From NCBI GenBank assembly GCA_007026445.1, contig VDMD01000076.1, positions 61,441-125,440 of the forward strand: a stretch of 64,000 nucleotides of DNA, given 5' to 3'. A program made the position numbers and the translations under genes. This DNA comes from Schizophyllum amplum (taxonomy: Eukaryota; Basidiomycota; Agaricomycetes; Agaricales; Schizophyllaceae). The notes beneath the pieces were generated by a model. The model saw only the letters and a list, made by a program, of their open reading frames with translations, was not told where the DNA came from and ran no database searches. Positions 47,801 to 57,168 of this stretch are shown piece after piece (within the stretch, counting starts at the first letter, position 1; every line of letters starts with the position of its first letter).

Positions 47801-50800
47801 CCCCTTCCCCCCACCTCCCCAAGCCCCTTTCAACCAAGATAACATCGACGAGAACTGAAACCCCAAACCTAACTAACCACTCACCCACCCCCAACCCCCC
47901 CGCCACACCCACCGCGCCCACGATCGCCTGCGGCACCGCGCGCGCCGCGTTCGAGGCCTCCTCTGAGATGTGGACGGCGGAGTCGAAGGAGCCTGGGGTG
48001 GGTGGGGTTAGTATTTGGGTGAGGAAAGGGGGTGGGGGGGTTAGTTGGTCAGCAATCCACCCTCATATGCGTGTGGGTGGGGGTTAGTTAGTATTTGGGT
48101 GGGGAAGGGGGAAGGGGAAGGGGGGGAGAGGGGGAAGGGACGGTCGGGGAATGAGGGGTGGGGAAGGGGGTGAAGGGGGAAGGGGGAAGGGGGTGAGGTG
48201 GAGAGGACGGTGGGGGTGAGTAATGGGGTGGGAGGCTAGGGAGGGTGAAGGGGAGGGGAAAGGACGGGGGAGAGGAAAGGACGGGGGAGAGGAAAGGACG
48301 GGGGAGGGCAAAGGGCGAGGTCCGGGGTACAGGGAACAAAGAGGCGTCCGAGACTAGGGAACAAAGAGGTGTCCGGGGTATAGGGAACAAAGATGCGTCC
48401 GGGGTATAGGGAAATAATAAAACAAAACCTTAACCACTCAACCACTCACAAATCGTCCACAGCGGCGCCAAAAAGCTCATGATGAACGCGTAGCCGTCCG
48501 GCCAGCCGTTTACTGGAAGAGAAAAGGGTGTGTGTTAGCGTTCGGGTTGTGAGAGATTAGGGGATTGTGAGAGTTGAGGTGTGTTAGCGTTGGGATCAGG
48601 AGGAGATTGTGAAGGGGGAGGTGGGGGAGGAGAAGAAGGGGTGGGGGGAGGAGAAGAAGGGGTGGGGGGGTGGAAAAGAAGGGGTGGGGGGGTGGCATCT
48701 AGGTCACGGTCCCAACTCACCATTCCACCACCCCTCCCCCCCTAGCGCGAACCCGGCGGTATTCCTGAACTCGGCGGGCGTGCAGGCGGGGAGGGCGACG
48801 ATGACGGCGAGGCAGAGGCTGGGTTGGGTTTTGTCAGTGAGGTAGTTTGGAGGGGGTGAAGGGAGTGGAGGGAGGAAAGGGGGAGGGTTTTGTCAGTTCA
48901 AAACGGGTTGGGTTTTGTCAGTTCAAAAACGGGTTGGGTTTCGTCAGTCTTGTTAGTTTAGGCTTCGTCAATCAGACGCGGCACCGAGCGCGGCACCACA
49001 AAACCCCCTCCCCCTTCCCCTCCCCCACCTTTTCCCATATCCAATCCCCCAAACCCCCTTCCCCCTTCCCCTTCCCCTTCCCTCCCCCCCCCCCATCCCC
49101 TCCCAAACCCCCCTCCCCTTCCCCCTTCCCCTCTCCCATCCCAAACCCCCTTCTTTTCCCTTCCCCCTCCCCTCCCCTTCCCCCCCCATCTCCCCCCCTC
49201 TCCCTCCCCAACCCCCCAAGCCCCCTCACCAAAAAAAAAATAAGCAACCCAAACCCAAAACCCCCTCTCACCCAAACCCTTCCTCCCCCCAAAAAAAACA
49301 CCAAACCACCACCAAACCCAAACCCCCTATCCACTCACCAAACATTAACCCCCACATAAACCCCCTGCATCCTCGCCAGCGCGCGCGTGCCCACGCAGCA
49401 GAGGACGGCGTGCGAGAGGAGGATGAGGGTGTAGGTGGCGCTGTTAGGGGGGGGGGGGGTTGGGTTCAGTGTTTATATGGGGCGGTTAGGGTTTTTTGGT
49501 CAGTCAGGGAGTGGGGTGTGGAGAGGGAGACTCAAGGGGGAGGGGGGGGGTGTTAGTTAGGTGTGCAGAGGGGGGAGGGGGTGGAGGAGGGGAGGGGAGG
49601 AGGGGGTGGCAAAGGGGGAGTGTGGTGAGTGTTGTTTAGGTGTGGAGGATCAAGGCAGGGTGTGTTGGGGGGGGGGGGCGTTTATAGGGGGGCGAAGGAG
49701 GGACGAGGGAAGGAGGGGAAGAGGGAGTGTGGTGAGTGGAAAGGGGGTGAGCGTTAGCGGATATTCGAGGGGTGAGCGTTTAGTATCAGGTGAGAGTTAG
49801 GGTTGGCGGCGGTAGCAGGTAATGGGGGGCGTTTATAGGGGGGGAAGGGGAAGGGGGAGGGTGTGTTGGGGGCAAGGGGGAAGGGGGGTTGGAGGGGGGT
49901 GAAAGGTTAAAGGGAGGGCGAGGACGCGATGGATGAGGGAGTGAGGATGCAATGGACGAGGGAGTGAGGAGGGGTGTTAAAGTTCAAAGGGAGAACGGAA
50001 GGAGGCAAACTCACAACAACTCCCCACTCGTGGCCTCAAAACCCTCCGCGCTGCCGATGTTGGCGGCGGCCATGATTTGGACGGCGCAGCTGGGGGGGGG
50101 GGGGGGGGGTTATTATGATTGGGTTAGCTTGTTTGACGAAGATGACGGAGGTGGGAGGGGCGCGACGGAGATGGCAAGGGTGAAGGGCGACAACGATCAA
50201 GGAGGACAGAGACGACTAAGGAAAGCCCAAGTCCCGACGACCAAGGAGAGCCCGAGCGCCGACGAAGGAGAAACAGGACGCCCCCAACCAGCGCCCAAAC
50301 CCAAAAAGACAGAACATCGAGAACCCCAACAGCACCACTACCTAAAACGAAAAGCATAAACCATCCCACTCACCCCCAATCGATACTCGCCACCGCGGCC
50401 ACGGAGCCGATCGTGTTCGCGTCTGTGGGTGGGGGGGTGGGTTAGCTCTGCGTGTTTTGTACAAGGTGCTGTTTTGTACAAGGTGCGCGATGCATTCAGG
50501 CAAAGGAAGTTGGTAAAACGTGCGAAAGAACGGGGGGAGGCAAGAGTGGAGGGGAAGGCGAAAGGGCAGGGGGGATGCGATGGGATGGGGGGATGCGATG
50601 GGAAGGGAGGGGATGGGGATAGGAAGGGGGGATGCGATGGGAAGGGAGGGGTTGGGGGTGGGGGGGGGAGGGCGATGGGAAGGTGGGAGCGATGGGAAGA
50701 GTGGCACTGGGGAGGGGAAGGGGTTGTGGAGATGAGCGCGAGGGCGAGGGCGAGGGCGAGAAGATGTGCGCGAGTGGGTGTATGGCCATAGCATAAGCGG

Positions 50801-51446
50801 GGGCTGGAGCACGTCTTCTTGGGGCCGAAGCGCACTCCTTTCTGTTGCCTCCTTGCCCGTCCGCAGAAGGAAGCCTCGTCCTCCGAAGGATGCTTGTCCA
50901 CAGAAGGAAGCCCCTCCTCGGAAGGAAAAGGAAACAAACTGAATCCCATACTCACATCCAACCACCCAGCAGAGCACGGTGCGGGCGCGCGGGCCGGCGA
51001 GGGCAAAGGTCCAGAAGTAGAGCTGGTGGGAAGTGAGTAGGGGGAAGCGACAGATGGAAAGTGAAAGGGCTCACGCCACCGCTTGTTGGTGCGCTGCTTG
51101 CGAGCTCTGCCATGGAGAGGGCGACGAGGAGGATGAGGGCGGAGGCGGTGAGCCACTGGGGGTGAGATTAGTAGGCGGGGTAGGGAGGGTTGGGCACGCG
51201 TACTGACCCCCCAGACCATGGCTGGGCCGCCGCCGTTGGGGAGGGCGTAGAAGAGGACGGAGGCGATGGAGGGGAGGAGGCCGATGATGGAGAAGGCGAT
51301 GCCAAAGACCTGGGGGGTGCGAGTTAGTGGGAGGGGGGGAGGGGGGAGGGGGGACTTACCTCCAACGGCTTGAAGGCGCGCTTGAACTCTTGCTTGTAGC
51401 CGAGCTCTGCGAGGAGCGCGTCGTCTGCGGCGTGCACGGTGTTCAT
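44837..51446 (-). CDS. APC-family amino-acid/GABA permease with inflated introns
   Basis: Twelve-helix transporter resembling the fungal Uga4/Hnm1 branch of the amino acid-polyamine-choline superfamily. The start at 51446 gives MNTVHAADDALLAELGYKQE. Exons in order: GIAFSIIGLLPSIASVLFY; SMAELASSAPTSGG; LYFWTFALAGPRARTVLCW; NTIGSVAAVASIDW; GCAVQIMAAANIGS; YTLILLSHAVLCCVGTRAL; SLCLAVIVALPACTP; NGWPDGYAFIMSFLAPLWTI; GSFDSAVHISEEASNAARAV (family signature, near 47940); NISLAFCMGGDLDTLN; VVAVQYVMGSSMLLAASRQT; YRMNARTGTPVNTVWFVATL; IALYIAYTIPIVARFAGDND; and a last exon with two helices plus a charged Gly/Glu/Lys tail ending EADVDVREV. About 14 exons. Introns are unusually long, up to some 500 bp, and filled with tandem repeats and homopurine or homopyrimidine tracts. 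The coding frame itself appears intact. Substrate unknown. Confidence 0.9.
45895..46010. repeat. Intronic tandem repeat, about 26-bp unit, 3-4 copies
   Basis: The core GAATAGAGGGCGTCAGCGAA recurs from about 45905 to 45980, followed by diverged copies, inside a permease intron. Confidence 0.8.
46655..46742. repeat. Intronic tandem repeat, 17-bp unit, about 5 copies
   Basis: The unit TTCTCCGACAACGCCTG is repeated head to tail with single-base changes. Confidence 0.8.
46885..46970. repeat. Intronic CCCAAA simple repeat
   Basis: Two runs of CCCAAA units are separated by an ATGACGTCGATACCCATTCC spacer that is partly repeated. This is not the fungal telomere unit. Confidence 0.75.
47315..47440. 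repeat. Intronic tandem repeat, about 25-bp unit, 4-5 copies
   Basis: The core CATGGAATCGGGC recurs with alternating CCAGACAT and TCAAACGCAT linkers. Confidence 0.75.
47590..47830. repeat. Intronic homopyrimidine tract on the + strand
   Basis: The tract is almost entirely C/T with scattered A (CCCTTCC, CCCCCTCTCCC), forming a long strand-asymmetric segment in an intron. Confidence 0.7.
48085..48345. repeat. Intronic homopurine tract on the + strand
   Basis: A long run of GGGGAAGGGG-type sequence with sparse T, including repeated GGAAAGGACGGGGGA units near 48255-48305. Confidence 0.8.
48995..49330. repeat. Intronic homopyrimidine tract on the + strand
   Basis: CCCCTTCCCC-type sequence about 240 bp long, followed by C/A-rich sequence including A9 and A8 runs. 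Confidence 0.8.
49440..49980. repeat. Intronic G-rich tract on the + strand
   Basis: Multiple G6-G11 runs with AGGG and TGTGG interruptions, spanning most of a 500-bp intron. Confidence 0.8.
50540..50760. repeat. Intronic purine-rich tandem repeat
   Basis: Units of GGGATGCGATGGGA(A)GGGAG repeat three to four times, then GCGAGG triplet-like repeats near 50740-50760. Confidence 0.75.
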
Positions 51447-51837
51447 GACAGTCCAGAGTAGAGAGAGTGGCGATAAGCGGGCGCACTAGTGATGGGCGCA
51501 TAGATAACTGCCCGACTCCATGCTGTCACCGTCCGATAGCCCACGCTGCCCGTCGGCGATGGTCGTGGTCGTTCGCTACACACGCATCATCGCGATCGAG
51601 ACGCGACGCGATCGGCACGCGACCAACACGATCGACAAGCGCTCCTGCCCCACACACCCATCCGACGCATCCCACTGGACGCCTCAGCCTCACCTCACCC
51701 AGACACCTTCCTCACCTCCCTCCTCGTCCGCCGCCCCATCTCCTCTCACCGCCACCTCACGCCCTCACCCGTCTACGCCCCTCCCACGCCCTATCACCAC
51801 CGACGAGCTGCATCTCAACCATCCTGCCAACTCCTTC

Positions 51838-51920
51838 CCCCTTGCTGTCGAGATAGTCCCTTGCTGTCGACGCAATCACTTGCTGTCGAGATAGTCTCTT
51901 GCTGTCGACGTAGTCCCTCG
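51838..51920. repeat. Direct repeat around CTTGCTGTCGA, 4 copies
   Basis: CTTGCTGTCGAGATAGTC and CTTGCTGTCGACG variants alternate four times. Confidence 0.75.
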
Positions 51921-52331
51921 CCTTGGCGAGGGCCACACAACTCATCAACGGCGAGGGCCGCACAAGTCATTGGCGACGACGGAAGATCGTCGGTGAGATA
52001 AGGTCGACGACGAAGAAAAACGCAGATGCCCCGACGCTGCCCCAGACGGACATCCTTCAGTTAACGTCCAGCTCCTCGACGGTAAACGAAGCCCAGCTCC
52101 ACGAAGACGAGACGCCCAGCTCTACGAAAACGAGACGCCCCACTCCACGAGGAGAAGAACTTCACCAGGACAAGACCGACGCGCCCGAGCCCACGAGACG
52201 CCCACCTCCACGAGCGACCGCTTCACGACGGACTTCACCAGGACAAGAGCGACGCGCCCGAGCCCACGAGGACGAGACACCCAACCGCACAGGCGACGCC
52301 CAACTGCACAAGCGACGCTCAAAGTCTACGA

Positions 52332-52571
52332 GCGTGCAGGATGCCCGTCCACCGACGAGCGTGCAGGATGCCCGTCCACCGACGAGCGTGCAGGACGCCC
52401 GTCCACCGACGAGCGTGCAGGACGCCCGTCCACCGACGAGCGTGCAGGACGCCCGTCCACCGACGAGCGTGCAGGATACCCGTCCACCGACGAGTGTGCA
52501 GGATGCCCGTTCACCAACGAGCATGCAGGACGCCCGTTCACAGACGAACGTGCAGGACGCCCGTCCACCGA
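52332..52571. repeat. 27-bp minisatellite, about 9 copies
   Basis: The unit begins GCGTGCAGGACGCCCGTCCA and is 27 bp long, a multiple of three, so both strands stay open as nonapeptide repeats. The middle copies are nearly identical; the last three diverge. Confidence 0.92.
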
Positions 52572-53066
52572 CTCGCCCGCACACGCGCCTCACCCGTTCC
52601 CACCAAGACGAGGCGTGGCTCACCACTATGCACATCGTACACGGTGTCATAGTATCGTATACGGTGTCCGCCTCGTATAATATCATACGGTCTCAGCCAC
52701 GCCCGTAGGACGAGGGGCACGCCTGAGGAGAAGGACGAGGGGCGCGCCTGAGAAGAACTCTTTGTTGATCTTGGCCTGATCCTGGCACTTGCACTCCTGC
52801 CGTGACCGTGGTACTCTGTACGTGGCGACGAGACCTGCATCGGATGCGTTGGCGTATAAGCTGCCTGAGTGCTTGAGCGCTGAAGCTTGAAGCGCTGAGA
52901 TCTGGGACTCGAGATAAATCGAACTTGTTACCTGTCACTATGTACGCCAGTGTCACAGTCACGTGGGAAGTAAGTACAGCGGCCATCAAAACTTGACTCC
53001 GCCTTTTGTTTTCGTTCCACTGTCCCCTCTCGTCCCCCACTTACTACTTATCATCGTACAAAGCAT

Positions 53067-54564
53067 ATGCACAAAATGTCCACACCCTGGGGTCCCACCA
53101 AACTACCGAAAGTGAACAGCACTCGGATCATAGACCTCCGTTTTGAACCCAACTGGAATAGCGCCTACGGAAGGCTTGTTGACATCGAGCGCCGTTACTC
53201 GAAGATGCTTGCCGATACGCCTGAAGCTCGGGATACGCCTGAAGCTCGGGATACGACGGAAGCTCGGGCAACACTTCAGACACACATCATGCATCTTCGT
53301 GTCATCGGCTGGCTCTACGTATTCGCTGTGCGCCTCCAATGTCGTCAGGAGCTTTCACTACGGATTGTCTCATGCCCGGACGACGAGACGGTCATTGATC
53401 TCGGACGCTTCCTTTGCGACCAGTACCTTCGCGCCTGTGAGTCTCAGTGTCATCCTCACCGAGCTGTTTCCATTCATGCAACTCAGTCCGTAAGGCCAAA
53501 GACCGCATACCATCCGATAGCTCTCGTCCGTCTCGCAATTCCTTCGATCGCCGTCGAGAGACTATCGAGAAAAAAACTCATCCCCGCCCCCAAAAATCAT
53601 TCCGACGCGAAACGACATGTAAGGATGTCTGCACAATTGTTACGCATGCTTCCCTCAGCTTATCCTACCCCCCCAAAAAAAAGGCCTGTGAACGCGACAA
53701 CGACCAATGCGTCTTCACCAAACAATTTTCCCGGCTATCGCCACTCTACGACGACCACACGCCAAACTCGGACAGGCAAGCCATCTTACGATCAGCACGG
53801 GCTCTGCCGCGCTCGACCAAGCTCGAGGATCTGTTGGGGACACCAGAAACCACGCCATTCTGTAAATTGGAATGTGCGCATATTTTCAGTGAATCGATCA
53901 ACCAGAATATCGCAACGGATGACTACTACTACAAGAAAGTGAGCACATTTGCTTCGACTCTCGAGGCTTGTCTCAAGATCAGCAGTTTTGTCGGTTGACT
54001 TTCTACTCACATACTATACTATGCAGGCATGGGCAACGTCTGTGTGGGATATTCTGGAAAGCTTCGGCCACAGCCACCTCCGACAAGAGTTGCAGGGCGC
54101 GCTGATCCACCGGCTCGAGAACGTCCTCTCCATCTCGTCCGAGTTCCTTGACATGTTCGATTCTCTGGACCTCTGGCTCGAGCACGTCGTACGCGCAGTT
54201 ATGCCACTCACCTTGTCTTGTATAATCTGCCTGACCATCGTCCCCTTTAGGCCGAGGACGGCGAGGAGGCCATAGATACCGTGTGCGTGCACCCAACAGG
54301 CGGCAGGCGATGGTGCTGGTGAAAGTCTACTCTGACGACGGCATCATCGAGTTCACGACGCCGAACGAGCGACTCTATCCGTTGCCGTCTCGCGAGTACA
54401 TTCAGCTCCACGCTGCAGCGTGCAAGGTTGCTCATATGTCGGGTGCGGCTGATCACTTCAACAAGATAGATCGAGCGCTGGATGAAGACGGGGTGCTTGC
54501 GGAGGATGGGCATCAGATGTTCGTGCTCGCGGACCGCTTGCGGCAGGCTATAGCAGCACACTAG
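53067..54564 (+). CDS. HNH_2-type endonuclease-domain protein
   Basis: The start at 53067 gives MHKMSTPWGPTKLPKVNSTR. The N-terminal helical part includes a short sixfold-codon repeat (DTPEAR, three copies). Exon 1 ends at 53436 and exon 2 starts at 53487 (LRA joined to FRKAKDRIP). A basic Ser/Arg linker precedes the HNH core: CERDNDQCVFTKQF, then LECAHIFSESIN, matching the Cys-x-Cys/His layout of the fungal HNH_2 family. Next comes TSVWDILESFG (exon 3 from 54027) and LENVLSISSEFLDMFDSLDL. The C-terminus includes YRVRAPNRRQAMVLVKVYSD, TTPNERLYPLPSREYIQLHA and DRLRQAIAAH, with the stop at 54562-54564. The join after WLEHV (GTACGC donor, TTTAG acceptor near 54251) leaves a one-base frame conflict before YRVRAPN. 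Such proteins are numerous in mushrooms; nuclease activity is unproven. Confidence 0.75.
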
Positions 54565-54647
54565 TCATGTATTGAGATGCCCGACTACAAACCTGCTGTT
54601 TGTATAATGTTCCGTCGCTAAAAAGCCAATGTCCCGTTGCTGATGCA

Positions 54648-55170
54648 TGATCCCTCACAGCGAGGAAATCTACATGTATATGGGGGCAAACATAGACAAC
54701 CCATTTCGCTCACCTCCCCTGTCATCGCCACGTCCGTCGGCACCACCGCGCCCGTCAGCAGCGACACCAGCGCGCACGTCATCGCCGTCCCCGCGCTCGG
54801 CCCATCCTTCTTCTGCGCGCCCGCCGGCAGATGCAGGTGCACGTCGATCGCCCCGCCCCCACTCTCCCTGTCCTTCCACGCCTTCAACGGGTCCTGCCCC
54901 CGCGCATCCGTCACCCCCAGCTCCCACGCGTGCCGACGAGCCCGTAGACGACGCCGGGCCGGGCCTCGCGCTCGCGCTCCTCCTCGTACCGCGGGATGCC
55001 GAGGATGTGCTCGAGCTCGTGGGCCTCGACGACGGGGTTGTACTTGATCGCGGGAGCATATTTGGTTGTGGCATGCTCGTATTCGGTCGTCGCCGGTTCG
55101 TACTTTGTCATCGTCGTGCTCCCATCCTCGAGCCCCCCGTTCTCCGCCTCAGAGTACTCCCTTCGCCTGC
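54648..55170 (-). pseudogene. Duplicated fragment of the Lon protease gene
   Basis: It is near-identical to the Lon locus at about 60797-61450, same orientation. It carries the peptidase motif [15 protein letters not shown] and the upstream segment [17 protein letters not shown]. Relative to the Lon locus it lacks about 140 bp (between CACGCGTGCC and GACGAGCCCG at 54945). It has no ATPase domain, so it cannot make an active protease. In the shared part its reading frame is more intact than in the Lon locus itself. Confidence 0.88.
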
Positions 55171-55974
55171 GGAAGGTAGCCTTCGATCTGCGCCGTCACG
55201 TGATGTTGCGCGTCGCTCGTCGTTGCTGGTCGCGTCGCGTCCCTCGCTTGCGCTTTACACCACTCGTCAGGTGACCTTCTCCTGTAGCGACTGCCGGCGC
55301 TTGGCTCAATTGTCCATCTGTATGGGCCCTTCTCACCACTCGTACGTGCAATGCCCCTTGACGCGCACCCTCCCCATGCGCGCCTCTACGACACCCGTCA
55401 TCAGCGCACAACGCCAGGTCCGCTACGCCCCTCATCACCATCACACCTCTTCGCGCCCGCCCCTTACTCGCCATGTAATGTCCTCAAGCGCGAGAGCTGT
55501 CTACCGAGGGTGTCGCCGTCCTTCACTACCGCGCGCGTCTACGCTGCACGAGGGCAGTCGCGCCGGCGACTCCCATAGCATGACGCGGGCGGCGCCCCAA
55601 CTGTGCATATCCTCCACGCGGAGGGGGGTGAGCGCGGCGTACGAACAAAAATGGCGAGCCCGTTGTTGCGAACTGCTCGTTCGTATCTTGTTGCGGACGG
55701 CCTGCGCGCGCGAGACGTTGGTTCTGGCTGGCGTCTTCCACTGGCTTACGGCGTCCACGCGCTGAGCCCAGCAGGAGGCCAGCTTGCACCGCTCGCCGCC
55801 GCTGTAGTGCACTGTGCGGCAGCCGGAGCGGCGCTGAGCGATGGCCGTCGGAGCGTTCCATCGTCGCCACCATCACACTATCTCCCGAGCTGCCGACGGG
55901 GTCCCTCCCTTCTGCCCGTCCTTTATTGCGGCTCCCGCGGGGGGCGACGGGGAGGCGGTAGACATCCCAGAATA
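55171..55974. other. Unassigned sequence between two duplicated fragments
   Basis: GC-rich with open frames on both strands but no recognisable domain. It may be another rearranged piece whose source lies outside the window. Confidence 0.35.
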
Positions 55975-56480
55975 CGCGTCGCGCGCCCTCGCCCAGGAAG
56001 TCCACATCTCCGTCCTCTTGCAAACGTCCGTCGGTTCACAATGAGGACGAAGACGACGATGAAGAACGCACGCCGACACCCATGCCGCGTACATGCGGGC
56101 CAGCTGTGGCGCGGAGGGCGTCCTCGTCGGCTACAGCGCGGAGATGAGCCACCCCGACTCGGAAAGCAGTGCCGTCCTTGGCGAGTACGCCTGCCTCGCC
56201 TTCGGCAGCGCGCCCTGCGTCCAAGGCCAAGAGAATACAACTGTCGACCCACCGCAGCGCGCAGACCCTCGCCACCGTCGTCCACCGCCTCAGCACCATC
56301 GTCTCCTAATCTGACGCCTCGTCGACGCAGACCGGTGTTCAATGCCGCGTCCAGCTTCTCCGCATCGTCTGAAGAAAAGCGCTTGGGCGGCTTCCGAGCC
56401 TGTTGACCTACCACCTGATCGACTCCTTGTATACCACATCGTCGCCATCTCATCGGCGATGCCTAGTAATCGTATGTAAA
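55975..56480 (+). pseudogene. Duplicated 3' fragment of the Ser/Pro-rich gene at 40019
   Basis: It aligns along its length with about 40675-41215: the GCCCAGGAAGTCCACATC start, GACGAAGACGACGATGAA, CCGGTGTTCAATGC near the C-terminus, and the 3' flank GACTCCTTGTATACCA. Indels and substitutions break the frame. The N-terminal half and promoter are missing. Orientation is the same as the source. Confidence 0.9.
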
Positions 56481-57168
56481 CGTTGCACCGCAACAACCTT
56501 CCCCCTCCGCGTACCTAGACATATGGGCACGAAAACAATTCTACCGCAGCGGCTCGGTTGCCCATAACAGGAACGCTGACGGCGCAGGCGATCGCTCTGC
56601 AGGTACGTGACTTTGTCCTGTAGTACTCCTCTTTCTTATCTGTGGAAAGCCGAACAGCGAGAGGGACAGGTGCGAGACTTGCCCGCTGGATTTGGATGTC
56701 TGGTGTCCTCTCTCGTGTCAAGCATCCACCCACTTGCTCCTTAGCCCCCACCCAAGCCCGGGCCCTGCCCCCGAGCGCATCATCCGCGGCCTTATAACCG
56801 AGAGCAGGTCCGCTTGAGGACGCACTACACCGCCTTTGCGGCCCTGCTCTCGGCTGGGTATGTGTCAATAGCTCTAGATGGAGGCCTTGGAAGTTGGGCC
56901 ATGCGCCGGCAGCCGCCTGGGCGGGTGGCTCGAGCTGTAAAGCTTGAAATACTCATCCGATGTCCATGAACGTCGGCCGCGGGAGACTATCCGATGACCT
57001 CCATGGTACATGATAAAAATGACTTTCAAGAAAGGCAAGGGACAATTGTAGCGAATCAATTCACATCTGGGGCCAACAACCAGAAACTATTAAAGGACTG
57101 AGCAGTATAAAAGGCGATAGACATGAGAACAAGAGGAACAGCTATAAGAGGAAAGAGCAATCGAGACT
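56481..57168. other. Intergenic, 3' flank of the trypsin-like gene
   Basis: No gene is supported. Minus-strand frames here show no motifs. Confidence 0.4.

Larger units (their letters stand above)
51447..53066. other. Intergenic with minisatellites, no supported gene
   Basis: It lies between the start of the permease (-) and the start of the HNH gene (+). A 261-codon open frame (51923-52708, +) is carried by repeats and has no ATG at its beginning, so it is not called. Confidence 0.55.

Noticed and set aside
51923..52708. 261-residue open frame encoding nonapeptide repeats
   Set aside because: It has no ATG at its start and no splice or promoter context, and its openness follows from a 27-bp (multiple of three) repeat that also opens the other strand.
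54647..55765. 372-residue plus-strand open frame
   Set aside because: It runs antisense through the duplicated Lon fragment and into unassigned GC-rich DNA; no motif supports it.
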